Source: Triparma columacea (taxonomy: Eukaryota; Sar; Bolidophyceae; Parmales; Triparmaceae). From it: DNA of 64,000 bases. Positions 20,676 to 30,889 of this stretch are shown here, piece by piece. Under the pieces are notes generated by a model that saw only the letters and a list, made by a program, of their open reading frames with translations, did not search any database and was not told the DNA's origin. The first letter of the stretch is position 1. The number at the start of each line of letters is the position of its first letter. Position numbers and translations under genes: made by a program. The stretch is from positions 2,574 to 66,573 of the forward strand of contig BRYA01000196.1 of NCBI GenBank assembly GCA_030267965.1, in the 5' to 3' direction.

Positions 20676-22076
20676 TCACCCCTTCCCCCTGCTGCCCCTC
20701 CTGCCTCCCCCCGCCGTCGCCCCTCCCACCCACCTATCGTATTCTTCCTTGACGTCTCTGTAAGTCTCTCCGTCGCTCGCCCTCATTGCCAATTTGAAGT
20801 ACTTGTCCGCCCCAGCCCTGTCACCCTTTTCCGCACACAATCTTGCGGTGCACACAAGAGAGGGTTGATGGCTTCCATCGCACTTCAACGCATTTCTGAA
20901 GTACCCTGCCGCCCTGTCTGCGTCTTTCTTAAATTTCATCAATAGCACTCCCATGTTGTAGTTGCCCACTAGACATCCTGGGTCTAACCCGAGCGCCTGC
21001 CTCAACAACCTCTCCGCCGCCTCTACATCATTGCATCTTGTCATCTTGAACCTTCCATAGTCTGCGATGGTGACGGCGTCCTGTGGAGCCGCCTCCACAG
21101 CCCGTCGGAACAGCGTGTCCACCTCTTCCTTTCCCGCCTCCGTCTTGCCCCTTACCTCCTCGATCAAAATGGCCAAGTTGTAGAGGGCAAAAGCGTGCTT
21201 GTCGCTCACCTCCAGGCACCTCTTGTAAAGAGTCTCGGCTAGCGCCTGGTTCTTCAGCCCGCTGTCGCAAAGCACGGCGTAGTTATATATGCTATTGGCA
21301 TGGCGAGGATCAATCTCGATTGCCGCTTCGTAGAGCTTCTGAGCCCTCCTGAAATCCCCCTTTAGCTCGCTGAGGAACAATCCGTAGTTGCTAAGGTTAT
21401 TGACATGCGTCTTGTCGCTGTCATAGGCCCTCTCGTAGAGCATCTCGGCAGTTTCGATATCACCCTTGGTGCCATGGCAGAAGACTGCATAAGTCGACAG
21501 ACAGTCGGGATTCTTCGGGTCCATCTTGATGGCCTTTTTGAAGCACGCCTCGGCACCTTTCAGGTCTCTCCTTACGCTTTTGAGGAAGTTGCCATATTTG
21601 CTCCAGATGCTTGCGTGACTAGGGTGTGCCTCTAAAGCCTTCTTGTAGAGGACTTCGGCTTCATTGTAATTTTTCTTGACCCGATGCGTGAAAACTGCGT
21701 AGTCGGGCATTCCCAGGGGATTCTCTGGGTCGAGCACGAGGGCCTTGTTGTACAGTTCCTCAGCCTTTCTCACCCAACCTTCCCCCAGCCCTGCGCCCTC
21801 GCTATTCATGAGGAATGTTGCAAAAAGAGATGCAAAGACGGTGTAGCAGAGCTTCCATTTCGTTTCCACCTCCCCTCTCACGTTTCCTTCCGCGTGGCAT
21901 GCGGCTAGAGCTCTCTCGAACATCTCCAAAGCTTCCCCTTTTCTCCCCTGGTCGAGGGAAATGAAGTTGGCGAGGCCTCCAAGACTTATAGGGTCGTTCG
22001 GATTCTCCTTTACCTCTTGCAGGAGATTATTCTCGTACAAGGACATGTCTGCGTGCATTGTCCCAACGGAAGACAT
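20676..22076 (-). CDS. Tetratricopeptide repeat protein
   Basis: Intronless ORF of 466 residues. It is almost wholly made of 34-36-residue TPR units, roughly eight to ten, with the typical pattern W/L-x(2)-YGxFL...A-x(2)-YxKALxxDPxx (for example AEELYNKALVLDPENP, AEACFKKAIKMDPKNP, AQKLYEAAIEIDPRHA). TPR superhelices act as protein-binding scaffolds; no catalytic domain is attached. The tail is Gly/Arg-rich. Its start codon lies only 60 bp from the divergent start codon of the coiled-coil gene at 22137, so the two probably share a promoter. Specific partner unknown. Confidence 0.9.
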   Translation of the reverse strand: MSSVGTMHADMSLYENNLLQEVKENPNDPISLGGLANFISLDQGRKGEALEMFERALAACHAEGNVRGEVETKWKLCYTVFASLFATFLMNSEGAGLGEGWVRKAEELYNKALVLDPENPLGMPDYAVFTHRVKKNYNEAEVLYKKALEAHPSHASIWSKYGNFLKSVRRDLKGAEACFKKAIKMDPKNPDCLSTYAVFCHGTKGDIETAEMLYERAYDSDKTHVNNLSNYGLFLSELKGDFRRAQKLYEAAIEIDPRHANSIYNYAVLCDSGLKNQALAETLYKRCLEVSDKHAFALYNLAILIEEVRGKTEAGKEEVDTLFRRAVEAAPQDAVTIADYGRFKMTRCNDVEAAERLLRQALGLDPGCLVGNYNMGVLLMKFKKDADRAAGYFRNALKCDGSHQPSLVCTARLCAEKGDRAGADKYFKLAMRASDGETYRDVKEEYDRWVGGATAGGGRRGSRGKG

Positions 22077-22136
22077 TTACACTTCTTGCACAACTTCTCC
22101 ACACAAACTTCCTTTCCTTATCCGAATTAATTTGAG
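22077..22136. promoter_or_regulatory. 60-bp head-to-head intergenic region, presumed bidirectional promoter
   Basis: Only 60 bases separate the divergent ATGs of the TPR gene (-) and the coiled-coil gene (+). The sequence is C/T-rich near the TPR side and AT-rich (gaattaatttgag) next to the plus-strand ATG. Core promoter elements must lie here or within the flanking coding sequence; none is identifiable by eye. Confidence 0.4.
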
Positions 22137-25100
22137 ATGAAGACAAAAGGTTCAAAAAAGTTTCTAATGGATCTCTATGCGGAAGTAGAGGAACACAGGG
22201 AGGTACTGAGGGGGCGGCTGAGCAGCCTCGCCGAGCAGTACGAAAACCTCAACGAGCTCGCTGCTCAGGCCCCCCTTGCCATTGCATCCATGACCACCCC
22301 TGCCCAAGTGGACGACCCCTATAAAGATGAGTTTTACGACAGTGAGCTCATTCATGAACAGCTTGAATCGATAGCTAAGGATCATGTTGAGCTCAAGGCC
22401 CAGTTCGAGGTCGATTCGCGTGTAAAGGAGACAACAGAATCTACTTTGACTTCTGTCAAGCAAGCTTTCAACAAGCCGCAGCTTGGGATTGTCTCCCCTG
22501 AGCCTGTCAACGTCCAAAAAACGGCCAGTGGGTCCATGAGGAGGAGGAAACCGGCCGCTGATGCGGCCAGGCGCGCAAAGAAGGACGAAGTCACCTCCAA
22601 GACTCCAATCGGGTTGCCTGTCTTTCCTGGCTTCAATCAAATGGGGAAGGTCGCGAGTGCCCCGCTTCGCAGTCAACAACACGCGAATATCCGCCCGGGT
22701 AAGGCCCGCCCCGTCAAGGTGGAGGAATATGAAGAGGAGGTAAAGGAGGAGCAGGATAAAGATCGTGCCGAACTTGAGATGTTGCAGCAAGAGATGAGGG
22801 AACAGAGGAAGAAAAAGAAGGCCCTGGAGAAAGAGAACGAACAAGCCGGAGTGAACACGGTGAAGCAAAGGTCGAAAAAGGCCGCCGATGCTTCACTCGC
22901 CAGAAAGCCTGGCCAAACAAGGGTCACCAAACGCAAGGCTGGGGAGAAGAGGGAGGGCACCAGGTGAGAACTAACGCGAGGGACAGAAGTGAGTTGGTGC
23001 CGACCTAACACTCCAACGCCCTTTCATCTTCCGTCTACCCGCTCTGCGCAGGAGCGACGCGCCTGACCCCAGTGTTCCACCCCTCTCCAGGGGGCATCAC
23101 ACCCTGATTTCCTTCTTTGAGGCTCTACAGTCTGAGTATGGTCGTGGCAATGGTGATGCCGTTAACAAGTGGCTTCGAAGCGTCGGGAGGAACTGGGACT
23201 TTTCCCACCCCGAGGTGGCATTTCCTGCCTTCAGGTCATGGGCAGACGAGGTCGTGAAGGCAGTGCAAAAGAGCAGGGTTTCTATCACTGGACTAAAGCG
23301 GGCTTGGGGCGTAAAGCTGACTGTAAACGTGGCCTTCGGTTCCGGATCGAGTCATGACAAGAGGTGCCGAAAATGCAAGAGGCCAGAGTCAACCTGCCCC
23401 TGCCCAAAGGATACCGAGACCAGGCTCAAAATTCCCAAGAGGAAGCATCGCAAGCGCGAGGAGAGCATGGAAGGCATTGTTAGCACGTACTGCGCCGTGG
23501 TGCAGGCTGCCGAGATGTCGGCAGCCGCCGCAGAGGTGGAGATCGTCTCGAACAGACGGAGGCTGGCAGAAAATGAGCTGGAGCTAGCCGAGCTGAAGGA
23601 GCAGGTGAGTAGAGGATGGAGTTTATGCGGTGTTTGAAGTGCACTCTTTAATTGACGCCCTTCGCTCCTCCCCCTCCGCTTGTTGTAGATATCAAACTTT
23701 CAGTCCTTCCACCCATCTTCCACGGAGTTCATGGTCGACAAGTACGGAAGCGCCACGTTGGTGGAACCGGATTCTGGCGAGTACAGGGTGGTGGAGGTCA
23801 GCATTCCTGCCAAGATTTCTGTGCTGTCCCCGAGGGCGTCCTACGACTTGACTGTTGAGTCGAGTTCCCCTGTGAGAAGATCGAGAAGCAGATCGCCCGT
23901 CAAGTCGTCCCTCAAATCTCCTCTCAGAGACAGCATGACCTTGAGTGAGGTCTCGCCGCCCTGCATAGTGCCAACTAACGAGAATACCAACAAAGTGCAA
24001 CACCAGGCGAACGTTCACCTGGGCAACCCCAGCCCTATCATTATCAATGCAGAAGAAGATACGCAGTCGGCAGCTCCCTCCCCTAGTGGGGCTGGGTCGG
24101 GCGAGGGCTCGGTAGCGGTGGACGAGTCCGCCGAGTTTACCTGGAAGAACCCCAATGAAGTTCTCAGCTTCATGAAGTACACCCCCGATTTTGAGGTGAA
24201 AGAAGTAAACGATGAAGGGAATAGTTACGAGGAGACAAATAGTCTTGTCTTGGAGGTGAATTCTGACCTTCGCGGTGGCGAATTGGCTCAAGATGACGAC
24301 GGCAAACGTGGAGAACTTAAGGAGACAGTGCTGCACACAATTAAGCCCGGGGATGTTGAAGCTGAAGAGACGGTAGCCTCAGACGAGCAAGTCCAAATCC
24401 AAGCTCCCATTGATGTCTTTGTCAACGCGCTTGTAGCCGAGGTACTATCAGATGACGTGACGCAAACAATCATGACCAAGCCGCGAGCCACACCACGGGA
24501 GGCCTCTGAAGACGAGAAGTACGCCAGGACCATCTCGCTGCTCGAGAAGACGGCTGAGACTCAACGCCTCACTGCCTTGCGAGAAAAGACGCTTGACGAG
24601 CGTGAGGCCAACTTGGTAGGTCTCGAAAAGGTCCTGAAGAACCTGTTGGCAAAACCACTTGATACGACAACTACTGCGCAGAAGGTAATGCCAGGCTCAC
24701 CCTCGAAAGGGAGCAACCCCAACAGCGGAAGCATCCAGCTTCAGTCTAACGCTGGAGATAGCATAAAGCCCATGGCAATGCGCCTCGGGCAAGGCAAGAG
24801 TGCCCCTCCCGTTACCCGTGGCAGTGCAAAAAGCAGCTCGTTCTTGACCAGCTCTAAGAAGAGTAAGAACGTGGATTGGTCAGGCGCGAACCTTGCCCCA
24901 GGAGCTTCGTTTGAAGCGGAGCTGAGGGACACTTCGGACCCCGTTGAGTTGGGAACTGACACACAGGCCCGAGCAACGCTCGTTGTTCCAGGAGAGTTCA
25001 ACCCGGACAAGGCTCAAGAAATGAAACAACAGATGCAAGATGAAGTTGCGGAGACGCTTGGCCTGGACATTGGATCCGTCGTTATCGAAGACATTAGGAA

Positions 25101-27411
25101 GGGTAGCATTCTCTTCGACATCCTCATCAACGGCGATGGCGTCCAGTTCAGCGCAAGAGAGAAGATGAAGGATTTGCACGAAATTTGCAGCACTTCCGAG
25201 GGCTCCAAGGATGGAGGGCTACTTGCTAGGGTTGTTGGAATCACTGACCAGCGCGGGAATGGCATGCGTCCCTTCAGAACAAACTTCTCGAGGCTTTTGA
25301 GGGGGGGGGCGAGCTATATGAACCTCCCTGTGAAGAAAAAGATCATCGACCCGTCATTATTGATAGAGATTGGTGCTGGAGGGTGGCAGCTGAAAAAGGA
25401 CGTCACGAAGAAGGGGAGGAGGAGAAGCTACGAGGCCTTCGAGGGAGAACACGAGGGATTGGTGGGTGAGATGGGTTTGGGAAGTGGGAGCGAGATACCC
25501 AAGACTGAGGAGGTTGGAAGGGGTTCCGTTGACTTGTCGATGGTTTTGGAGGGTGCAGAGGAAGAAGAGCGTGCAGAGGAAGAAGAGCGTGCAGAGGAAG
25601 CAGAGGGTGCAGAGGAAGAGGAAAAGGAGGGGGGGGAGGGGGGGGGGGAGGTCAAAGATAGCTACATCGAGGCCCAAAAGAGCAAGCCAATTTTGACGGT
25701 GAAGAGGCGTAAGAGCACGATGAGCTTCGACGGCGACGAGGGCGCGGTTGTGAAGGAGAGCAGTCCCATTTCAAAAACCGTGCCAGTTCTCGAGCCGGAG
25801 CAAGAGCCACAGATGGCCAAAATCACGTCTCTTCCCAAAAGACAAAAATTCGACACCAACTTCGGAAGATTTTTGAAAGCCGGCGACAAGTTCGTTAAGG
25901 AGAAGCTCACGCCTCAGAAAGAGAGGCAGATCAGCTTGGGAAAGGAGGTTGCAAAGGGATCATCGAGCAAGGTTGAAATCCTCAGCAGCGGCGCAGGCGG
26001 CGTGGAGGCAAAAAAAGAAGAGGGCGGGAGCGGATCCGGAAACCCTGGAGCTGCAGCCGCGTCTGCTGCCTCTGCATCAAAGGAGACTGCAAAAGCGGAA
26101 GCAGAGGCGAGGAAGGAGGAGGAGGAGGAAAAGAAAAGGCTGGAGACCAAGGCCCTCGTGGAAGGAGTCAAGGCGAAGGCGATCATTAAAGAGAGAGATG
26201 CGGCCCAGAGAAAGGTGAAAGAGATGGAGAGACAGCTAGAGGAGACTCGAACGAGGCTAGAAAACGCGGAAGTTCTCCTCAAGAAGCAGCAGAGAAGCAT
26301 GAGTAAGCCTCCCAAGCTTATCTCAGTCGCCGCCGAGTTTCCAGATGCCGACTACAGCTTCACTTCCTCCACCAGCGACACCTCCTACTCCACGGAAGAG
26401 GACGATATGGGAGTCGGATTCGGGATTGACGAAAGCAGGGAAATCAGGCCAATGAAGCCCCACCGTGCTTGGCTTCAGAAGACTTTTCAATTCTACGGCG
26501 ACGAGGTCGCGACAGGCACGAGGGACATAATACTGACGGAGGAGAAAGGATTGGACAGGAGGGTCGAAGATAGCGCGTTGGAGCGGGAGAATTTTTATCG
26601 CGACAACAGCGAGATTTTTAAGGGAGTGGCCGGAGTCGGACTGTCGGTCGACGACGACGACGAGGAGGAAGAGGAGGAGGAGGGCAAAGAGAGAGAAAAT
26701 TTCGAGCGGGAGCTAGACGGGAGTTTGATGAGGAACCCCAAGGTTTCGGCGTGGATCGACAAGGTGCAGAGGATGACGAGCCCGGGCCGCAAGTACAAGA
26801 CCCGCTTGGAGGGGGGGGACAGGGCCAAGACCCCGGAGAGGGCAAAGGGGGGAGGGAAAGTGTCCCGGAGAGGGGAAGAGACGAGCCCCAGGCACCATCT
26901 GTTCTTGGACAGGGTAAGCGGGTTGCTTGGCGAACCGAGTCTGAGCCCCAAGAGAAAGGGGAGGGGGGACGAGGAGGGGAGCGTGAGGTTCAGCAAGATG
27001 ACGGTTGACCTCCCGAGCGAGGATGATGAAGACGGAAGCATTAGAAGCCTAATGACGGAGGAGGTTTACAGCCCGAGGACGAGCTATGGAGGGGGCAAGA
27101 GCGTTGGAGGGAGCAAGAACTACTCCTTCACTAGGAGCCTCAACATGAACTCGTCCGTGGACAGCAGCATGAGCTTTTCGGGAGGGTCTTGGGTCACCAA
27201 GGGCGGGGTGGTGGTTGCGAGGGACGATAAGAAGGAAGAGTACTACGCGAATAGGCTCGACGAGAGCTTCGAAGCGAGGAGGAGAATCGCACACAGGGAA
27301 GGCTCGAGGGTGAGGCTCGAGAGGGGGGGGAGGATTGAGGAGGGGAAATGGAGGAAGGTGTATGAGGAGGCGGAGGCCGGGGACAGCGATTACTCTAGTG
27401 ATGAAAATTAA
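22137..27411 (+). CDS. Large acidic coiled-coil protein with CxxC...CxC motif
   Basis: Three exons, 22137-22963, 23052-23604 and 23689-27411, join in phase (1,700 residues). The first exon is helical and basic (MREQRKKKKALEKENEQ). Exon 2 has a compact segment (residues about 280-345, FFEALQSEYGRGNGDAVNKW) and a Cys cluster CRKCKRPESTCPC, a possible zinc-binding knuckle. Exon 3 is mostly disordered. It includes one folded-looking block with a SEA-like motif (TLGLDIGSVVIEDIRKGSIL, about residue 900), then Glu-rich coiled coils and Ser/Arg-rich tails (RRSRSRSPVKSSLKSPLR). No TM segment. A cytoskeletal or centrosomal scaffold is conceivable but unproven. Its stop codon lies 34 bp from the convergent MDP1 stop. 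Confidence 0.85.
25545..25650 (+). repeat. Short tandem repeat encoding Glu/Ala-rich track
   Basis: About four direct copies of an 18-bp unit (gcagaggaagaagagcgt) grading into ggggagg runs. They encode AEEEER-type repeats within the coiled-coil protein. Confidence 0.8.
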
Positions 27412-27445
27412 TTTGTATACTTGATGAATAAAATATGTTCTTTAT

Positions 27446-28258
27446 TTATTTCGCCTTTGTCCTTGCGTACAGGGCTAAGCCCTCTTCGAACTGTGCGCAG
27501 GTCAACCCAGTCGGTGTGCGGACCCCGATGACCCCCCGAGCGCTATTGAGGTCCCCCACGTGATCTCCCCAGTTGCAATCGTCGAAAAAGAGCATAGAAT
27601 CAAATTCAACATGGGGCACCGACTTCTTTAGCTCGTCAAAGTGAGTCGTCTTGCGAGAGGTCAAACGTCCTGTGCGACCAATCTGCTGGTAAGGGAAAAG
27701 GGAGTTCATCTTGACGCCAGGGAAGATGTCTAAATTCTCCAAGCACGAACGGGAGTAGGATGGTTCCTCCGAAGAGGATGCGACCGCAAAAAGTGTATCC
27801 TTGTAGGTCGTCTCCCGCTCGGTATAGAGCCGCTGGAGGATAGTCAGCGCGTCAGGGAATAGACTGACGGTAGGTCCGCCGCCGGAGCACTGCACACCGG
27901 TGACGCCCTCGCCAGCATCTCCTTGTAATCGACCAAGAATGGGTTTGGTAGGTTTATTTGGCAGAGTGTACATCTGCGGGGGGTGATTGGTGTCAGGATT
28001 CGAAAGTGGCGTGAAAGTTGGTTCTTTTCCTCATTTCGTTACTGGTGTCCGGATTCGGAAGTGGCTTGAAAGTTGGTTCTTTTCCTCATTTCGTTACTTT
28101 TGACTTACCTCAGGGGTCCAGAGACAATCGTCGAGGTCGAAGACGATCATTTTTGGAAGAGCTTTTGGTGCCATTGAGCTGCTAGAAAATGCTTTCGAAG
28201 ATGATAATGAAATTAGACTTAAGCTGAGGGTCAGAGTATGCTTGAGCGTGAGGAGCAT
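27446..28258 (-). CDS. MDP1-like HAD phosphatase with possible plastid presequence
   Basis: Two exons, 28109-28258 and 27446-27973, join in phase 0 (225 residues from ATG at 28256-28258). The HAD motif I is VFDLDDCLW, matching VFDLDYTLW of magnesium-dependent phosphatase 1; motif II region is FAVASSS; motif IV is MLFFDDCNWGDH. MDP1 is a Mg-dependent phosphatase acting on phosphotyrosine and sugar or fructosamine phosphates in vitro. The 28 residues before the second Met form a Leu/Ser-rich signal-like segment ending SSSKAF-SSSS. An Ala-Phe at a predicted signal cleavage site is the ASAFAP-type hallmark of plastid import in algae with secondary red plastids. Starting at the second Met (28172-28174) would give a cytosolic form. 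Confidence 0.85.
27989..28098. repeat. Two 55-bp tandem copies filling an intron
   Basis: 27989-28043 and 28044-28098 are direct copies of ggtgtc[a/c]ggattcg...ttcgttact with four substitutions. Together they make up 110 of the 135 bases of the MDP1 intron (27974-28108). Confidence 0.95.
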
Positions 28259-28471
28259 GCGCTTGCTGGGATGAGACCTCAGTTTGGAAGACAAAAAGGA
28301 GGAAAGAATGCTGGGGGAATTAATTGGAGGGTTGGAGAATGAACTTTATAAGAAGGGAAAGAGAGCCAAGGGGACATTGAAGGAGGGAGTGGCTCTCCAA
28401 CTCTTTCACTTTTCATTAACCCATGCAACAAGCTACTATTTGTTTCGATACAACGTACATATTTTCTTATT

Positions 28472-29858
28472 TCACCGCGATCCAGTAGCTGTGCTTGGCC
28501 TCGCCAATTTCTTCTTCTTCGCCTGCTTGCCTTTCCTGTTGGGACTTTTTGCCCCGGCAGTCATGGGCCTACTCTTCGCTCTCGGCTTCCTCTTCTCCCC
28601 TTTTTCGATGAAGGCGACGATTTCATTTATGTCGAGGTCGCCGCTCCCATCGGTGTCAAGGAATTTGATAAGTTGGTAGACGTCCTCATCGGGGAGCTCG
28701 TCCGGAGTGATTTTCAGGATCCTCCTCAGAATGCTCCGAAACTCCTCGGGGTCGAGCAGCCCCGACTTGTCCTTATCTTGCCTCTTGAAGAAGGTCCTGA
28801 TGTCGCACCCGTATTGCGCGGCCGAGAGCCTCTTCTGGACGTGCTCCAGCTCCTCTTTCTTCAGAACAAAATCGTGCTTGTTGGCGTTTATAAAATCCTC
28901 ATCCATACCCAGATGCCTCACGATGATCCCGGGGGCCGATTGCGGTCTCGCTGACCCCCCCGCCCTATCCTGAGGCCTCCTCCTTCTCAGGGGCGTCACG
29001 GGCTCCCTCTCGCCGTAAAATCTCAGGTTCCTTTCGAAGCTGTAGTCAACCTGGAAGGTGCTCGTCACTGTCATCTTGGGCCTGATAGGGGTGGACCTCA
29101 GCGTGTCCGCGAGCTTCTGCCTCTTCAGTCTCGCCTTGGCTGACTTTGGCCTCTTTGTTTTTTTCTTCCAGCTCAGCGTCTCCCCCCTCAAATCTATTCT
29201 GCCGTTCAGCCTGGCGTCCTTCTTTGCCTGCTCCAGAATTTCCTGCTCATCGAACACCAGGGCTTCCTCTAGCCGTCGGAAAAGTGCGTTGATGGAAGAA
29301 GCCTTGTTCTCTATCGCTGTCTCCTGCCACTTGACAGTTCTAATTTGGTTCCCAACCTTTGCAATGGCCCTCAATTCGTCCAACGATTGAGGTCTATATC
29401 GACTTCTCGGTTGCGTTTTATTTATTTTTTTCTCCTCCTCCTCCTTCCGCTTCTCTTCTTCCTTCACATCTTGGACGAATTTCTTGGTGCTCTCACTCAA
29501 CACAAGCTTGCCAACTGAGATTGGTTTGGCCTTCGGGATGGGGATTTGTCGCTCGGACTTCCTGGCGCGTGGGAGTTCCACACCGAAAGAGAGCATGATT
29601 GACTCCCTCTCCTCTCTCTGGGTCTCTTCTTGTGTTTTTCGCGCTGGTCTTTCTTTCTCTTCTTCGGTGCTTTGCGTGAATTTGATGTGTTTTGTTTTCG
29701 GGGTGTCGTTCGTTTCATCTATCTTGAACTCGGGATGGTCGAAGGAGGATGAGGGTTTTTTAACCGACGTCCGTGTTGCGACCTCCGCGATTTTGGCGGT
29801 CGTCTCCTCCTGCTCTTGCTCCTGCTCCTGCTCTTGCTCCTGCTCCTGCTCCTGCTCT

Positions 29859-29904
<46 letters not shown>

Positions 29905-29926
29905 TCTCCCTCTCCTGCTCCTGCTT

Positions 29927-29958
<32 letters not shown>

Positions 29959-30529
29959 TCTCCTGCTCCTTCTCCTTCTCCTTCTCCGTCTCCTTCTCCG
30001 TCTCCTGCTCTTGCTTCTGATCCTGCTCCTGGTCCTGCTCCTCTGCTACTTGGGAATTCCGCCTCTTGGCTTCACTGATGACCTCCTCACTCAGTATTTT
30101 CCCTTGTTCTTCAATGAAGTTGTCAATTTTTGACAGCGAGAGTTCCGAGGACGGCATGAAGTTGAGTGATTTCCTCCCTCCTTTCTTCTCTTCCTTTTCA
30201 CCTCCATCCTCCGCGTTGTCTGTTCCAAAGCTGACCACACTGCCACTTCCGAGAAAGCCATCACTTTCATCAAAATCGCTTCCGTATATGTTGCTGGTGT
30301 TACTGGGCTGAGATAGGCTCTGGTCAACAAAATCGTCTTCGTATCCGGCTTCTTGGTCGTTCCCTCCCCCTTCCACCCCACCAGAAGCTTTTTCAACAGA
30401 AGCCTCGAAATCATCGAGCTCGTAGTCCTCCTCAGTTCCCACATCTGCGGTGTCGACATTGACGCTGTCTTCGAAGTCATCGTCGTATGCATCCTCGAGA
30501 AGGGCTCTCATTTCCGGGTCGTCATCCAT
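28472..30529 (-). CDS. EF-hand protein with Gln-Glu repeat tract
   Basis: Single exon of 685 residues from the Met at 30527-30529 (an in-frame Met at 30625 would add 32; the MDDDPEMRALLEDAYDDDFE start looks more natural). An acidic N-terminal third leads to a (QE)n-rich tract encoded by CTGCTC repeats, then a basic region. Two canonical EF-hand loops sit near the C-terminus, DKDKSGLLDPEE and DTDGSGDLDINE; both have all calcium-coordinating positions. Several short motifs of the RPxSA/RPxTA kind (RPKSAK, RPQSAP, RPMTAG, RPSTATG) recur, a style common in axonemal proteins. A calcium-responsive ciliary or cytoskeletal role is inferred. It is divergent from the gene at 30890. Confidence 0.85.
29808..30050. 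repeat. Hexanucleotide (CTGCTC)n coding repeat
   Basis: Roughly 240 bp of ctgctc/ctcctg/cttctc units on the plus strand, encoding the (Gln-Glu)n tract of the minus-strand EF-hand protein. The apparent Leu-, Pro/Ala- and Ser/Cys-only open frames on the plus strand here are shadows of this repeat. Confidence 0.95.
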
Positions 30530-30889
30530 CTGGACCACCAAATGATTGCTAACAGCAGTTTTCTGCTCTCCCCTTGCATCAAACTTCTGCAATTCCTGGA
30601 GCAATGGGCCCCATGTCAATCTCAACCGGACAAACCTGGGTTACAGGCTCCTCCTCCCTCCCTTCCCGTTCCCTTCCCGTTCCCTTCCTCTCTCCGTTCC
30701 CGTCTTTCTCCTCCCTCTCTCTGTCTCCTCCTCCTACATCTCCTCCTCCTCCTCACTCCTCCTGCTCCTCCTCACTCCTCCTGCTCCTCCGGATCTCGGT
30801 GGCTTTATCCAATTTATATTCATTTTTATACGGAAATACGTCGAAATACCAGCTTTTATACGTACTACACACACATACACACACGTAAC
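30530..30889. promoter_or_regulatory. Divergent promoter region between two EF-hand-type genes
   Basis: 360 bases between divergent start codons. It contains strings of tcctcctcactcctcctgctcctcc (about 30735-30790) and ttcccgttcccttcc repeats (30660-30690), then an AT-rich stretch with cacacacatacacacac just before the plus-strand ATG. A shared regulatory region is inferred from layout only. Confidence 0.4.

Noticed and set aside
29484..30133. Plus-strand ORFs of pure Leu, Ala/Pro or Ser/Cys composition
   Set aside because: They mirror the (CTGCTC)n repeat that encodes the Gln-Glu tract of the minus-strand EF-hand gene.
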